From positions 1-41,057 of the forward strand of contig CAIPYC010000089.1 of assembly GCA_903869185.1 (NCBI GenBank): a DNA stretch of 41,057 nt, read 5' to 3'. Under the pieces are notes generated by a model. That model was not told the origin of the DNA. It searched no databases and saw nothing but the letters and a program-made list of their open reading frames with translations. This DNA is from an uncultured cyanobacterium. GTDB taxonomy: Bacteria > Cyanobacteriota > Cyanobacteriia > Cyanobacteriales > Microcystaceae. Below, piece after piece: positions 1 to 8,399 of this stretch (position 1 is the first letter of the stretch; each line of letters starts with the position of its first letter). Position numbers and translations under genes: made by a program.

Positions 1-7
1 CAAAATT

Positions 8-499
8 ATGTCTAAAACCCCCTTAACCGAAGCTGTTTCCGTAGCTGATTCTCAAGGTCGCTTTCTCAGCAGTACTGAGCTCCAGGCGGCTTTTGGTCGT
101 TACCGTCAAGCTTCCAGCGGCTTGGCTGCTGCAAAAACCCTTACTGACAATGCCAAGGGATTGATCGAAGGTGCAACCAATGCGGTTTACAAAAAATTTC
201 CTTACACCACTCAGACTCAAGGAAACAACTACGCCGCTGATCAGCGCGGTAAAGAAAAGTGTTCTCGTGACGTTGGATATTACCTACGTATTATCACTTA
301 CTCTTTAGTTGCTGGTGGAACCGGTCCTCTCGATGAGTACCTTATCGCTGGATTAGACGAAGTTAATCGCACATTTGAACTATCTCCTAGCTGGTACGTT
401 GAAGCTCTCAGATACATCAAAGCTAACCACGGTTTATCCGGTGATGGCAGAGATGAAGCTAACTCCTACATTGACTATGTTATCAATGCTCTAAGCTAG
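8..499 (+). CDS. cpcA: Phycocyanin alpha subunit
   Basis: Light-harvesting biliprotein of the phycobilisome rods; it pairs with CpcB (presumably just left of the window) and carries one phycocyanobilin. The 163-residue product is the normal family length and matches CpcA throughout. The chromophore cysteine is Cys85 in the segment [11 protein letters not shown], and the C-terminus [13 protein letters not shown] is typical. The ATG lies only 7 bases into the window, so the ribosome-binding region and the operon promoter cannot be seen. The next gene is the lyase subunit cpcE. The rod linkers cpcC and cpcD do not lie between them, so they must be elsewhere. Identification is certain; phycocyanin is favoured over phycoerythrocyanin because the sequence follows ordinary CpcA and the neighbour looks like CpcE, not PecE. 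Confidence 0.97.
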   Translation: MSKTPLTEAVSVADSQGRFLSSTELQAAFGRYRQASSGLAAAKTLTDNAKGLIEGATNAVYKKFPYTTQTQGNNYAADQRGKEKCSRDVGYYLRIITYSLVAGGTGPLDEYLIAGLDEVNRTFELSPSWYVEALRYIKANHGLSGDGRDEANSYIDYVINALS

Positions 500-536
500 T
501 TTTGCCTAGAGATATACTTGATATAAATTAGAAAAG

Positions 537-595
537 ACCTGGAAGACCAGATGGTCGTCAGCAATTGTAGTTGACAATCGTTGGTGTTTCCAGGT
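537..595 (+). promoter_or_regulatory. Three-way-junction RNA structure between cpcA and cpcE
   Basis: A perfect 8-bp closing stem (acctggaa at 537-544, ttccaggt at 588-595) encloses two smaller hairpins: gacc-agat-ggtc (545-556) and attgt-agttg-acaat (564-578). No U-tract follows, so it is not a standard intrinsic terminator. Inference: an RNA processing, stabilising or attenuating element that keeps cpcA mRNA abundant and cpcE expression low. The pairing is seen directly; the role is not tested. Confidence 0.6.
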
Positions 596-618
596 TCTGT
601 CATATCATCAGAATTTAA

Positions 619-1422
619 ATGCAATCAGATGTTCCTTTGACAGCCCAGCAGGTTATTAAAAATCTGCAGCAGAAAGAAGATACGAGCCTGCGTTATTACG
701 CCGCATGGTGGCTAGGTCGTTTCAGGATAAGAGATGCAGAAGCTATTGAAGCTCTTTTAGAGGCTCTGCAAGATGAAAGTCATCGAGCTGCCGATGGTGG
801 ATATCCGCTTAGACGTAATGCGGCCAAGGCTCTTGGTAAATTGGGCAATCCCATTGCTGTTCTCCCCTTGATTGAATCACTCTCTTCTGGTGATTACTAT
901 GTGCGAGAATCAGCAGCTCAGTCTTTAGAAATGCTACGTGATCCTAGGGCGATTAGACCCCTTTTGCAACTTCTCGAAGGTGGATTGGACAACGCCACAT
1001 ATGTAGAAGGTAAACCCCATTTGCGCCAACCGGTTGAAGCGGCAATTGAAGCTCTGGGCACTTTGGGATCCACTGAGGCTATTGATGTAATCTTGCCTTT
1101 TTTGGAGCATAATATGCCCAAAATACAATATGCCGCAGCTCGCGCACTCTATCAACTAACAGGGCAAGCGCATTATGGAGAGCGCCTTATAGAAGCCCTC
1201 AGTGGCAAGGATTTGCAATTGCGCAGATCTGCCCTGATGGATCTAGGTGCTATAGGTTATTTTCCTGCAGCTAAATCCATAGCCAATACATTTGCTGAAA
1301 ATAGCTTGAAATTGATTGCTCTCAAGGGTTTGCTAGAGCATCAACTCAAAAAAAACACTCCCAAGGAGAGGCTTTCTCCAGAGAGTGTCGAGATTTTAAA
1401 TTTGATGGACAGTCTATTGTGA
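619..1422 (+). CDS. cpcE: Phycocyanobilin lyase subunit alpha CpcE
   Basis: CpcE works as a heterodimer with CpcF to attach phycocyanobilin to the cysteine of CpcA. The 267-residue protein is built of HEAT-like alpha-helical repeats from about residue 5 to 225. It has the CpcE-typical segments YYAAWWLGRFRIRD, GGYPLRRNAAKALGKLG and ENSLKLIALKGLLEHQL. It lies 119 bp behind cpcA, which is its substrate, and reads in the same direction, so co-transcription through the structured spacer is likely. No cpcF follows: the gene is 4 bp from the stop of convergent chlP. The partner must be encoded elsewhere. No strong Shine-Dalgarno sequence is visible before the ATG. PecE and other E/F-type lyases are related, but adjacency to cpcA favours CpcE. 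Confidence 0.92.
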   Translation: MQSDVPLTAQQVIKNLQQKEDTSLRYYAAWWLGRFRIRDAEAIEALLEALQDESHRAADGGYPLRRNAAKALGKLGNPIAVLPLIESLSSGDYYVRESAAQSLEMLRDPRAIRPLLQLLEGGLDNATYVEGKPHLRQPVEAAIEALGTLGSTEAIDVILPFLEHNMPKIQYAAARALYQLTGQAHYGERLIEALSGKDLQLRRSALMDLGAIGYFPAAKSIANTFAENSLKLIALKGLLEHQLKKNTPKERLSPESVEILNLMDSLL

Positions 1423-1426
1423 GCCG

Positions 1427-2644
1427 TTAGGGAGCCAAGGCATTACCTCTAATGAGAGAGCCTATAGTCTTGGCCGTAATCTTCATCTGAATCAGGGGGT
1501 TAGCAGGTACTACTGTTTTGTAAAGATAACTATCAAAGGTTAGTTTCTGTACGTCCTTATCTGCGCACATTTCCACAAAAGCTTCCCTGCTGGCATCGGA
1601 ACGGTAGAAAACTCTCTGCAATAGATCCAAAACAAGATAGGTCATTCCATATCTCTTATCCCAGCGCTGCAGGTAAAGTTTGAGATCAGCCTCAGTTGGA
1701 ACTTTTTGTCCATTATTGGAAGTTTCCACAATTGTTTCAGCACACATACGAGCTGATTTGGCTGCAAAATATATACCCTCTCCTGAAGATTTGGTAACAG
1801 TTCCAGCCGCATCTCCCACCAGGGCTACTCTGCCTACCACGCGGCGGGGGCGTGGATGTTCAGGTATTGGATGAGCTTCAACTTTGATGATTTGCCCTCC
1901 TTCTAATTTATGAGCAGCCCTTTGACGGATACCTGCCTGGAGATCTTTGATCATTGACTTATTGACTTTCATTGTGCCTGTTCCCACAGCCACATGGTCA
2001 TATTTAGGGAAGATCCAAGCATAGAAATCAGGAGAAACATCTTTGCCAACGTACATTTCAGCTAGATCTTCATAAAAAGCCATTTTGTCTTCAGGTAACC
2101 TAATTCTCTCTTGAAAAGCGATTGCATAGTTGTAGTCACCAGCATCAATGGCTTTGGCAATTCGAGAATTGGCACCATCAGCACCAATTACTAAATCCAC
2201 AGAGAGAGTTTTCATCTCTCCTTGAGCTGCGCCTTCAACATGCTCAGCATAGTGGAGAACATAAGGGTCTCGATCATTTTTGGGAATTTCCAACTCATAA
2301 ACAATTCCATTGATGAGTTTTGCCCCTAACTTGGCTGCCCTATCTCTCATGAAACCATCTAGGATCTCTCTGCGACACATGCCAATATACTCATCAGGCT
2401 TGATAAGCCCAAGATCAACCTCGATATTGGATGGCGAGATCATCTTCATTTTTCTTACTTTGCGATCAATTATCTCAGGCGGTAGTTCAAACTCACTCAC
2501 CATACACAGGGGAATGGCTCCACCGCAAGGCTTGGCATTATCCAGTTTGCGTTCAAACAGATATGTATCAATGCCGGCTTTTGCCAAAGTCTCGGCTGCA
2601 GACGAACCAGCTGGCCCAGAACCAACAACAGCAACTCTCAACAC
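1427..2644 (-). CDS. chlP: Geranylgeranyl reductase (chlorophyll and tocopherol side chain)
   Basis: Reduces the geranylgeranyl group to phytyl for chlorophyll a and for tocopherol/phylloquinone synthesis, using NADPH. The 405-residue sequence opens with an FAD-binding Rossmann motif (VAVVGSGPAGSSAAETLAKAG) and the ChlP signature around FERKLDNAKPCGGAIPLC; a second flavin motif, RVALVGDAAGTVTKSSGEG, lies near residue 275. The start is a GTG at 2644 followed by TTGAGAGTT. A GGGAG element lies about 11 bases upstream, and the family N-terminus begins at the same place. It converges on cpcE with 4 bp between the stop codons, so the two genes must share any terminator or read into each other. It appears to be transcribed alone. 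Confidence 0.95.
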   Translation of the reverse strand: MLRVAVVGSGPAGSSAAETLAKAGIDTYLFERKLDNAKPCGGAIPLCMVSEFELPPEIIDRKVRKMKMISPSNIEVDLGLIKPDEYIGMCRREILDGFMRDRAAKLGAKLINGIVYELEIPKNDRDPYVLHYAEHVEGAAQGEMKTLSVDLVIGADGANSRIAKAIDAGDYNYAIAFQERIRLPEDKMAFYEDLAEMYVGKDVSPDFYAWIFPKYDHVAVGTGTMKVNKSMIKDLQAGIRQRAAHKLEGGQIIKVEAHPIPEHPRPRRVVGRVALVGDAAGTVTKSSGEGIYFAAKSARMCAETIVETSNNGQKVPTEADLKLYLQRWDKRYGMTYLVLDLLQRVFYRSDASREAFVEMCADKDVQKLTFDSYLYKTVVPANPLIQMKITAKTIGSLIRGNALAP

Positions 2645-2780
2645 TTAAAGTTCTCTCCCGATTTTTTTATTAGATTATGAGCTGAATTACGGTATATATT
2701 TCAAGATTCCTAAGAACCAATTTCTCAACTTTACCTAAACTTATAAGGTTGCGGTACATTTGAGCAATGAAACTTAGCAA

Positions 2781-3239
2781 TTAGACTTCTGCGGTCTGCT
2801 CAACAAGTGACTTCAATCTTTTATAGAAATTAGAGGTATCCACCAAGGGAATAAATTCACTAATGCGAAGTTGATTATAATCCGTAAAAGATCGATCTTC
2901 TACAAGATTTAATGTCAAAGAAGGAGAATCGTTCAATAAAGAGGAGATAGACTCTCCCGGCACAGTACGGTTGATCAGGAATTCAAAATCTTCCTCAAAA
3001 TGGTGGACAGCAGAACCTCTTCTCGACCAAAGCTTTAAAATCTGTTCTACAGAAATTATCTTATAACGCCCCTGATGAAGAGACTCCATGATGGCAAGAT
3101 ATATCCATTGATCTGGATAATATTGAAACCATTGGGATATCCAAAAATCAGGGGATCGACCATCTAAATCAAAGCCGTAACGAGAGATGAGTTCGACCAA
3201 CTGTTGAGAATATGCCTGCTTCAACTGGTTTTCGTTCAT
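2781..3239 (-). CDS. Conserved cyanobacterial hypothetical protein
   Basis: A 152-residue soluble protein with no catalytic motif, signal peptide or membrane segment that I can see. The N-terminal half (RYGFDLDG, then a WISQWFQYYPDQWIYLAIMESLHQGRYK-like stretch and ISVEQILKLWSRRG) matches a small hypothetical family that I recall as common in cyanobacteria. The stretch reads as a helical, aromatic-rich fold with a possible winged-helix-like end, but this is an impression only. The ATG at 3239 has no strong Shine-Dalgarno sequence. It lies 136 bp upstream of chlP on the same strand, so it could share a transcript, though the gap suggests separate promoters. Function unknown; that it is a real gene is fairly secure. 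Confidence 0.75.
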   Translation of the reverse strand: MNENQLKQAYSQQLVELISRYGFDLDGRSPDFWISQWFQYYPDQWIYLAIMESLHQGRYKIISVEQILKLWSRRGSAVHHFEEDFEFLINRTVPGESISSLLNDSPSLTLNLVEDRSFTDYNQLRISEFIPLVDTSNFYKRLKSLVEQTAEV

Positions 3240-3425
3240 AACACTTGACCCTAAAAGTTGATGGTTTGGAGAGGTTTTGAGGATACTTTGACGATAATTT
3301 TAGCACAGGTTTTATCTCAGCAATCTTGGGTAGACAAATGGAGCACTGGCACAGCAATCAATATCGCTTAGACAAAGGTGAGATAGCCTAAGAATGTTAA
3401 TATCTGAGCTTAAGTAGGAATCAGT

Positions 3426-3578
3426 ATGAAAACAATCAAGTATCTGATGACAGCTATAATTCTGACATTAACCTTAATCTTATATGTTGAAGAATATTCC
3501 TCAACCCCTCCTTCAAGCAGCACAATTCAATCTAGTAGAATACAAAATCAAGTTTTAAACAATCTCAAATTAAACTAA
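3426..3578 (+). CDS. Possible 50-residue membrane peptide
   Basis: A short reading frame starts at an ATG with AGGA at a good distance (taggaatcagt before the start). The product has a basic start (MKTIKYL), a hydrophobic run (TAIILTLTLILY, about residues 9-20) and a Ser/Thr/Pro-rich tail ending NNLKLN. This looks like a single-pass membrane peptide or a secreted peptide with an uncleaved anchor; there is no lipobox cysteine. It occupies most of the otherwise empty gap between the hypothetical gene on the minus strand and the isoaspartyl peptidase gene, and ends 30 bp before the latter. I recognise no family. It could be chance, since the region is AT-rich. Confidence 0.42.
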   Translation: MKTIKYLMTAIILTLTLILYVEEYSSTPPSSSTIQSSRIQNQVLNNLKLN

Positions 3579-3608
3579 AATTGTGCATAACTATGGGTAA
3601 ATAGATTT

Positions 3609-4544
3609 ATGAATTCCCCAAAACCGAAATTGATAATCCATGGCGGAGCCAGTTCCCTAAATGACAAGGGAGGACTATCCTCAGTGCGCAGTTGTCTTCA
3701 TGGGATCGTCAATGAGGTCTATACTTTTTTACTGGCAGGCCGTAGCGCAAAAGATGCGGTGGTTTTGGGCTGTCAGTTGCTGGAAAATGAAATACGCTTC
3801 AACGCCGGAACAGGCTCAGTTTTACAGTCAGATGGACAGGTAAGGATGAGCGCGAGTTTGATGGATGGAGCAAGAGGTCGTTTTAGCGGAGTGATCAATG
3901 TCTCTTGGCTAAAAAATCCTATTTATTTGGCAAGTGCCTTGCAAGATGGCGATGATCGTCTACTTTCTGACTATGGCGGTGCTCACTTGGCCAGAGAGCT
4001 GCAAATTCCCATCTATGATCCTGCAACTGAATTTCGCATAGCCGAATGGATGGAAGAAAGAAAGGGGAATTTCCAATCCAAAATGGCTCGTCTTTATGCC
4101 GATCCTGAAGCTAGACGGGGAACCATCGGAGTAGTAGCCTTGGATGTAAATGGCAATATTGCAGCAGGAACATCCACCGGTGGAAAAGGACTTGAGAAAA
4201 TCGGCAGAGTCAGTGATTCAGCCACTCCGGCCGGTAACTATGCCAATCGTTATGCCGGAGTTAGCTGCACTGGGATTGGAGAGGATATTCTAGAGGAGTG
4301 TTTGGCTGCCAAGGTGGTCATACGCAGGAGCGATGGACTTTCTCTGGTAGAAGCGATGAATCGCTCGATGCAGGAATCACAAAACAATAACCGAGATCTT
4401 GGTGCTATTGCTTTAGACGATACAGGTGCAATAGTTTGGGGAAAAACCAGCGAAATTCTTTTGTCTGCCTACCATACAGGGGAGAAGATTGACGATACCC
4501 TTGAGTGGTTTGACAATGAACAATTGTTTGGATTTCATCAGTGA
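3609..4544 (+). CDS. iaaA: Isoaspartyl peptidase / L-asparaginase (Ntn hydrolase)
   Basis: Plant-type asparaginase family enzyme that removes beta-aspartyl (isoaspartyl) residues from dipeptides and hydrolyses asparagine; in cyanobacteria it is also linked to turnover of cyanophycin dipeptides. The 311-residue precursor has the family start KLIIHGGAS, the NAGTGSVLQSDG segment, and the autocleavage site RRGTIGVVALD. There Thr172 would become the N-terminal nucleophile after cleavage into alpha and beta chains. STGGKGLEKIGRVSDSATPAG is the usual substrate-binding region. The family is normally about 310-330 residues, so the gene is complete. The stop overlaps the GTG start of the next gene (GTGA), which implies translational coupling. 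Gene symbol by homology only. Confidence 0.9.
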   Translation: MNSPKPKLIIHGGASSLNDKGGLSSVRSCLHGIVNEVYTFLLAGRSAKDAVVLGCQLLENEIRFNAGTGSVLQSDGQVRMSASLMDGARGRFSGVINVSWLKNPIYLASALQDGDDRLLSDYGGAHLARELQIPIYDPATEFRIAEWMEERKGNFQSKMARLYADPEARRGTIGVVALDVNGNIAAGTSTGGKGLEKIGRVSDSATPAGNYANRYAGVSCTGIGEDILEECLAAKVVIRRSDGLSLVEAMNRSMQESQNNNRDLGAIALDDTGAIVWGKTSEILLSAYHTGEKIDDTLEWFDNEQLFGFHQ

Positions 4545-5620
4545 GCATCCCGCCAATAGTCTATTTGGCTATCACCAATCATGGTTATGGTCATGCTGTT
4601 AGGATGGCAACTGTAGCAGCTAAACTCAAACAGATTAGATCTGATATAGTACTTATTCTGGCCACAACCGCCCCCCATTGGTTATTAGAATCCTACATCC
4701 AGTCAGAATTCATTCAACGCCACAGAGCGTTTGATGTTGGGGTGATCCAAACAGACAGTATGAATATGGATCTTCTGGCTACAGCCCAAAAACTAAACCT
4801 GATCGAAAAAAATCAGGAACAGATTATTTCATCAGAGGTTAATTTCTTAAAAACAAATAGGGTTCAATTGGTTTTAGGTGATATTCCTCCCTTAGTTGCC
4901 CTGATTGCCCAAAGAGCTGGGGTTCCTTGCCTGATGATGGGAAACTTTGGCTGGGATATGATTTACCAGGAGTGGGGAGAAGGTTTTCAAGCCAGCGTAG
5001 ACTGGATTAGGCAATGCTACGGCCAAGTCGATCATCTTTTTCGTCTTCCCTTCCACGAACCTATGTCTTCTTTTAAAGCAATCAGTGATTTTGGCTTAAC
5101 CGGGGGAGAACCTCTTTATGGATCTAAATACCTCAGAGAAATTTTTAATCTGGATAAGCCAAAAGAAAGAACTATTCTCTTGACTTTCGGCGGGCTGGGC
5201 GTAGAGGCAATTCCTTACCAAACAATGGAAAAATTTCCCCATCATCAGTTTATTAGCTTTGATCAATATGCGCCAAAAATAGAAAATCTGCGACTAGTCC
5301 GTGATCCCAAATATCGTCCTGTTGATTTTATGCCTCTTTGCGGGCAAGTGGTATCTAAACCAGGCTATAGTACTTTTTCTGAAGCTCTCCGCCTGGAGGT
5401 GCCCATCACCACACTAGGGCGCAGCGGCTTTGCCGAAACGCCTTATCTACTAGAAGGTATTCAAAATTACTCCCAACATCAAATCATTGATAACCCTTCT
5501 TTTTTCAACGGAAATTGGCAATTTTTGCAAGAGCCTCCTCAACCTGCTCGTTTAGAGCAAAAACTTGCTGTAGATGGCTCAGAATCTATTGCCAAGTCAA
5601 TCTTACAAAAGCTGAACTAG
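4541..5620 (+). CDS. MurG-like GT-B glycosyltransferase family protein
   Basis: A 359-residue protein of the MurG/UGT-like GT-B fold. The N-terminal domain opens with YLAITNHGYGHAVRMATVAA, the glycine/histidine loop typical of this fold, also seen in the domain fused to plant L-arabinokinase. The C-terminal domain has a beta-strand plus TILLTFGGLGVEAIP and the nucleotide-sugar binding region VSKPGYSTFSEALRLEVP, about residues 270-290. No transmembrane segment. The start is a GTG at 4541 overlapping the stop of the isoaspartyl peptidase gene; no Shine-Dalgarno sequence is visible, so coupling is likely. Donor and acceptor sugars cannot be told from sequence. Similar proteins are found in many cyanobacteria; the link to the peptidase gene is unexplained. 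Confidence 0.72.
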   Translation: MSIPPIVYLAITNHGYGHAVRMATVAAKLKQIRSDIVLILATTAPHWLLESYIQSEFIQRHRAFDVGVIQTDSMNMDLLATAQKLNLIEKNQEQIISSEVNFLKTNRVQLVLGDIPPLVALIAQRAGVPCLMMGNFGWDMIYQEWGEGFQASVDWIRQCYGQVDHLFRLPFHEPMSSFKAISDFGLTGGEPLYGSKYLREIFNLDKPKERTILLTFGGLGVEAIPYQTMEKFPHHQFISFDQYAPKIENLRLVRDPKYRPVDFMPLCGQVVSKPGYSTFSEALRLEVPITTLGRSGFAETPYLLEGIQNYSQHQIIDNPSFFNGNWQFLQEPPQPARLEQKLAVDGSESIAKSILQKLN

Positions 5621-5724
5621 TTCGATTTTGATATTCCAAGATTTGTCACTTTTTGTGAGAATTTTTATCTTATCGGCTGTGGGATCTGCAATAATAACTA
5701 TGCTGTTTTTCCAAATCATATAAG

Positions 5725-7446
5725 ATGAACTCGAATAAACAAACCAAAGTTGCTGCAGCGATAGATTTTGGTACATCCTGCTCGGGCTATGCGTATGCCT
5801 TTCGAGATGATGGGAGGATTATTGGGCGTTATCAGTGGGACAAACAACCATTTAGCTATATCAAAACTTTAACCCAAAGTCTTTACAATGGCGATGGTAC
5901 TCTCGAAGCCTGGGGCTACGGGGCACTCTCTCGGTTCGCTACGCTAAGACAATCAAAAGAATCTCAATCCTACAGTTTCTTTCCAACTTTTAAAATGGCT
6001 TTGCGCGAAAGTCATAAACGTACTATTGACGGTCCAATTGCCGTTGCTCACAATGGAAGAGAATTTCCTGTGGTGGACTTGGTGGCCGATTATCTTCGCG
6101 AAATCGCCAATCTTCTCAGACAAGAATTGCAAAATGCTACCAGTAACCAACTTAAAGATCAAGAGATTTTTTGGTGCCTGAGTATACCGGCAATTTGGAA
6201 AGAAGATGAAAAATCCCTGATGCGTATTGCCGCAATCCAAGCTGGTTTAATCAGTGAGGATCCTGGTGATCAAGATCGTCTTCTTTTGGTTTTAGAGCCT
6301 GAAGCAGCAGCTCTATACTGCCAAGAGAAAATGCAATTACAATTGAGCGTTGGTAAGCGCTTTATGGTTGTTGACTGTGGAGGTGGTACTGTTGATATTA
6401 CTGTTCATCAAGTCTCTGTCAATGGAGCTCTAGAGGAAGTAGCCACAGGCACTGGAGGTGCTTATGGTTCTACCTATGTAGATCGTCAATTCATTGAATA
6501 TCTTGGCAACAAACTAGATAGTAAAGCTTTGGAGCAATATCAAGGCCAAGATCCAATCGGTTGGCTGGAGTTGATGTCCAACTGGGAGCGCAAAAAATGT
6601 GCTTTTGAACCCGATAAAACGCCAATTACCTATCTTGAGATTCCCAATCGTCTTTACAAGATTCTCTCACGCGATTTTCCAGCAGTTTTGGCAAAACTTT
6701 CCAAAGATCAAAATCAAGATGATGAAACTATACATTTGAGCAGAGAGACAATGGAATCTCTATTTAATCCAGTCTTAGATGGTCTAGTTAACAAGGTTAA
6801 GGAGCAATTTGCGCTTTTAGAAGGAATCGGTTGCGATTTTATCTATCTTGTGGGAGGGTTTTCTACCTCGCCAGTGCTTCGTCAACGCATGCTAGATGAA
6901 TTTGCAAATAAGGCACAAATTATAATGCCCCCCTTGCCTGGCTCAGCAATTGTAGAAGGGGCGGTTTCTTTTGGTTTAAATCCAGAGATGATCAGATCGA
7001 GGCGTTCCCGTTTAACTTATGGTTGTAATGTCTCTCGGCCATTCGAAGAAAATCTAGACAGCGCGAGAATTTCCTCAGCTTTTGAACTAGATGATCGACG
7101 CTATATGTTTAACAGATTTTGCCGCTTTGTCAGTTCCGGAGAGAGTATTGATATAGATCAAGTTATAAGGCATACTTTTGTTCCCACATCCAGTGACCAT
7201 GATTCGCTCAATTTCTTCTTTTTTGCAACTAAAAAAGAGAATCCCCGTTATGTTGATGAGCCTGATATAGAGAAATTGGGGGAGCTTGAAGTTGATATCG
7301 CCTCAACAGTCGGACAAAAAGATCGCCGAATAGAGGTCTCTATGAGTTTTGGTAAAACTGAAATTGTTGTTGTCGCCAAAGATCTCCAAACCAATCAACT
7401 CTATAAAACCAAATTTCGCTTTTCTGCTACATATGCAATATTCTAG
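5725..7446 (+). CDS. HSPA12-like Hsp70 family ATPase/chaperone
   Basis: A divergent Hsp70 of 573 residues. The actin-fold ATPase motifs are intact: phosphate-1 loop AAIDFGTSCSGYAYAF (residues 11-26), LVLEPEAAALYC (188-199), phosphate-2 RFMVVDCGGGTVDITVHQV (212-230) and the adenosine loop IYLVGGFSTSPVLRQRM (373-389). The wording of these motifs (SGYA, EPEAA..YC, GGGTVD.TVHQ) resembles the HSPA12 subfamily more than DnaK. After about residue 430 comes a beta-rich region ending IEVSMSFGKTEIVVVAKDL, like an Hsp70 substrate-binding beta domain. There is no room for a normal alpha-helical lid and no C-terminal EEVD/acidic tail. Nine bases downstream starts a GrpE-like gene, suggesting a dedicated nucleotide-exchange partner. 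Clients unknown. Confidence is high for the fold, moderate for the subfamily. Confidence 0.85.
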   Translation: MNSNKQTKVAAAIDFGTSCSGYAYAFRDDGRIIGRYQWDKQPFSYIKTLTQSLYNGDGTLEAWGYGALSRFATLRQSKESQSYSFFPTFKMALRESHKRTIDGPIAVAHNGREFPVVDLVADYLREIANLLRQELQNATSNQLKDQEIFWCLSIPAIWKEDEKSLMRIAAIQAGLISEDPGDQDRLLLVLEPEAAALYCQEKMQLQLSVGKRFMVVDCGGGTVDITVHQVSVNGALEEVATGTGGAYGSTYVDRQFIEYLGNKLDSKALEQYQGQDPIGWLELMSNWERKKCAFEPDKTPITYLEIPNRLYKILSRDFPAVLAKLSKDQNQDDETIHLSRETMESLFNPVLDGLVNKVKEQFALLEGIGCDFIYLVGGFSTSPVLRQRMLDEFANKAQIIMPPLPGSAIVEGAVSFGLNPEMIRSRRSRLTYGCNVSRPFEENLDSARISSAFELDDRRYMFNRFCRFVSSGESIDIDQVIRHTFVPTSSDHDSLNFFFFATKKENPRYVDEPDIEKLGELEVDIASTVGQKDRRIEVSMSFGKTEIVVVAKDLQTNQLYKTKFRFSATYAIF

Positions 7447-7455
7447 AGGTGTTTT

Positions 7456-8382
7456 ATGTTTGAGGAAAATGACAATGATAATAAAATTGCTCGGCTTATA
7501 GATGTCTATCAATGGCTAAAGAACTTAGCCTATTTGCTTTCTAATTCCCAGGAAAGTATTTCTGTAAAAGCAGATGATGTACGCAAACTAAGTGAGCATA
7601 CCAAAGAGGGAATATTCCTGCTCAAAAAAACACAGCAGAATATTAATGAACTATCGCAACAGATAACTGATCTTAGGCAAGAAATTCAAGCAAATTCCTT
7701 GGTGGACTCCCTGTTGCAAAATAAATACCAGCAACAAGCGGCTGAGCTGGAGCGCTCTGTTGCCCAGATTACCCAGCTAGAAGAGAGCAGAGGTATTATC
7801 TTGGCTGAATTAGCCTCATTAAAAACCGATCTTTCCACTCATTACCAAAGTGATCGACCTAAGCATTTCGTTATTATAGACAGATACAAAACACTCAAAG
7901 AGCAACATATCGATCCTCTTGTTGCAGATTTATTTCATGGAGTTCTAGAAATTGAACCAGAATTGGCTAGATCCCGCAGAGAAGTAATCCATAATATCAA
8001 GGGAGCTTTTTCTCGAACAGTTCTATCAATTGGTCAGCAATCAGGGACAAAAGATCCAAGCCAAAGAACAGAAGAAGTTTTTGAGCGTTTTCTAGAGCTT
8101 TTGCCTGTTACCTCTTTTTTAGATAACCTTTTCAAAGACCGAATCAGAAATACAATTTATTCTGTCTTGGAGTTTTTGGATGATGCTATCAATTGCCAAC
8201 CGCCAGCTCTATTTGTCTTTTACCAGAATGAGGCTTTTTCAGCTGACAAACATGAGCCTGCTAAAGGTTATGCGGATGATGGAACAGTAATCACAACGAT
8301 CTACCCCGCTTATCTTGTCAATCAAGAGGTAAAAGTTAAAGCGCTTGTTCTGACCGATTCCCAGGCAATCGAACATTATTGA
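7456..8382 (+). CDS. Coiled-coil protein with a GrpE-like C-terminal domain
   Basis: A 308-residue protein with a GAGGTG ribosome-binding site, 9 bp behind the Hsp70-like gene. Residues about 35-130 are Gln/Glu/Leu-rich heptad-like helix, probably a dimerising coiled coil. Residues 140-250 look helical. The C-terminus resembles the GrpE beta domain: F-x-x-x-x-H-E at 261-267 (compare FDPxxHEA in GrpE), then DGTVITTIYPAYLVNQEVK followed by VKALVLT (275-300), compare PGTVxxVLQKGYLLNxRVxRPAxVxV. Order and spacing of these parts match GrpE: long helix, helical bundle, terminal beta domain. I infer a nucleotide-exchange factor or adaptor for the upstream Hsp70-like protein. It is longer than ordinary GrpE and very divergent, so a database search could miss it. 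Confidence 0.62.
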   Translation: MFEENDNDNKIARLIDVYQWLKNLAYLLSNSQESISVKADDVRKLSEHTKEGIFLLKKTQQNINELSQQITDLRQEIQANSLVDSLLQNKYQQQAAELERSVAQITQLEESRGIILAELASLKTDLSTHYQSDRPKHFVIIDRYKTLKEQHIDPLVADLFHGVLEIEPELARSRREVIHNIKGAFSRTVLSIGQQSGTKDPSQRTEEVFERFLELLPVTSFLDNLFKDRIRNTIYSVLEFLDDAINCQPPALFVFYQNEAFSADKHEPAKGYADDGTVITTIYPAYLVNQEVKVKALVLTDSQAIEHY

Positions 8383-8399
8383 TTGGTTTGATATCCCCA

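Noticed and set aside
3169-3357. 62-residue minus-strand reading frame upstream of the conserved hypothetical gene
   Set aside because: It overlaps the N-terminal part of the hypothetical gene in another frame, has no ribosome-binding site and shows no family character.
5646-5658. Small tcac-ttttt-gtga dyad upstream of the Hsp70-like gene
   Set aside because: Four-base arms with an AT loop are expected by chance, and no T-run follows to make it a terminator.
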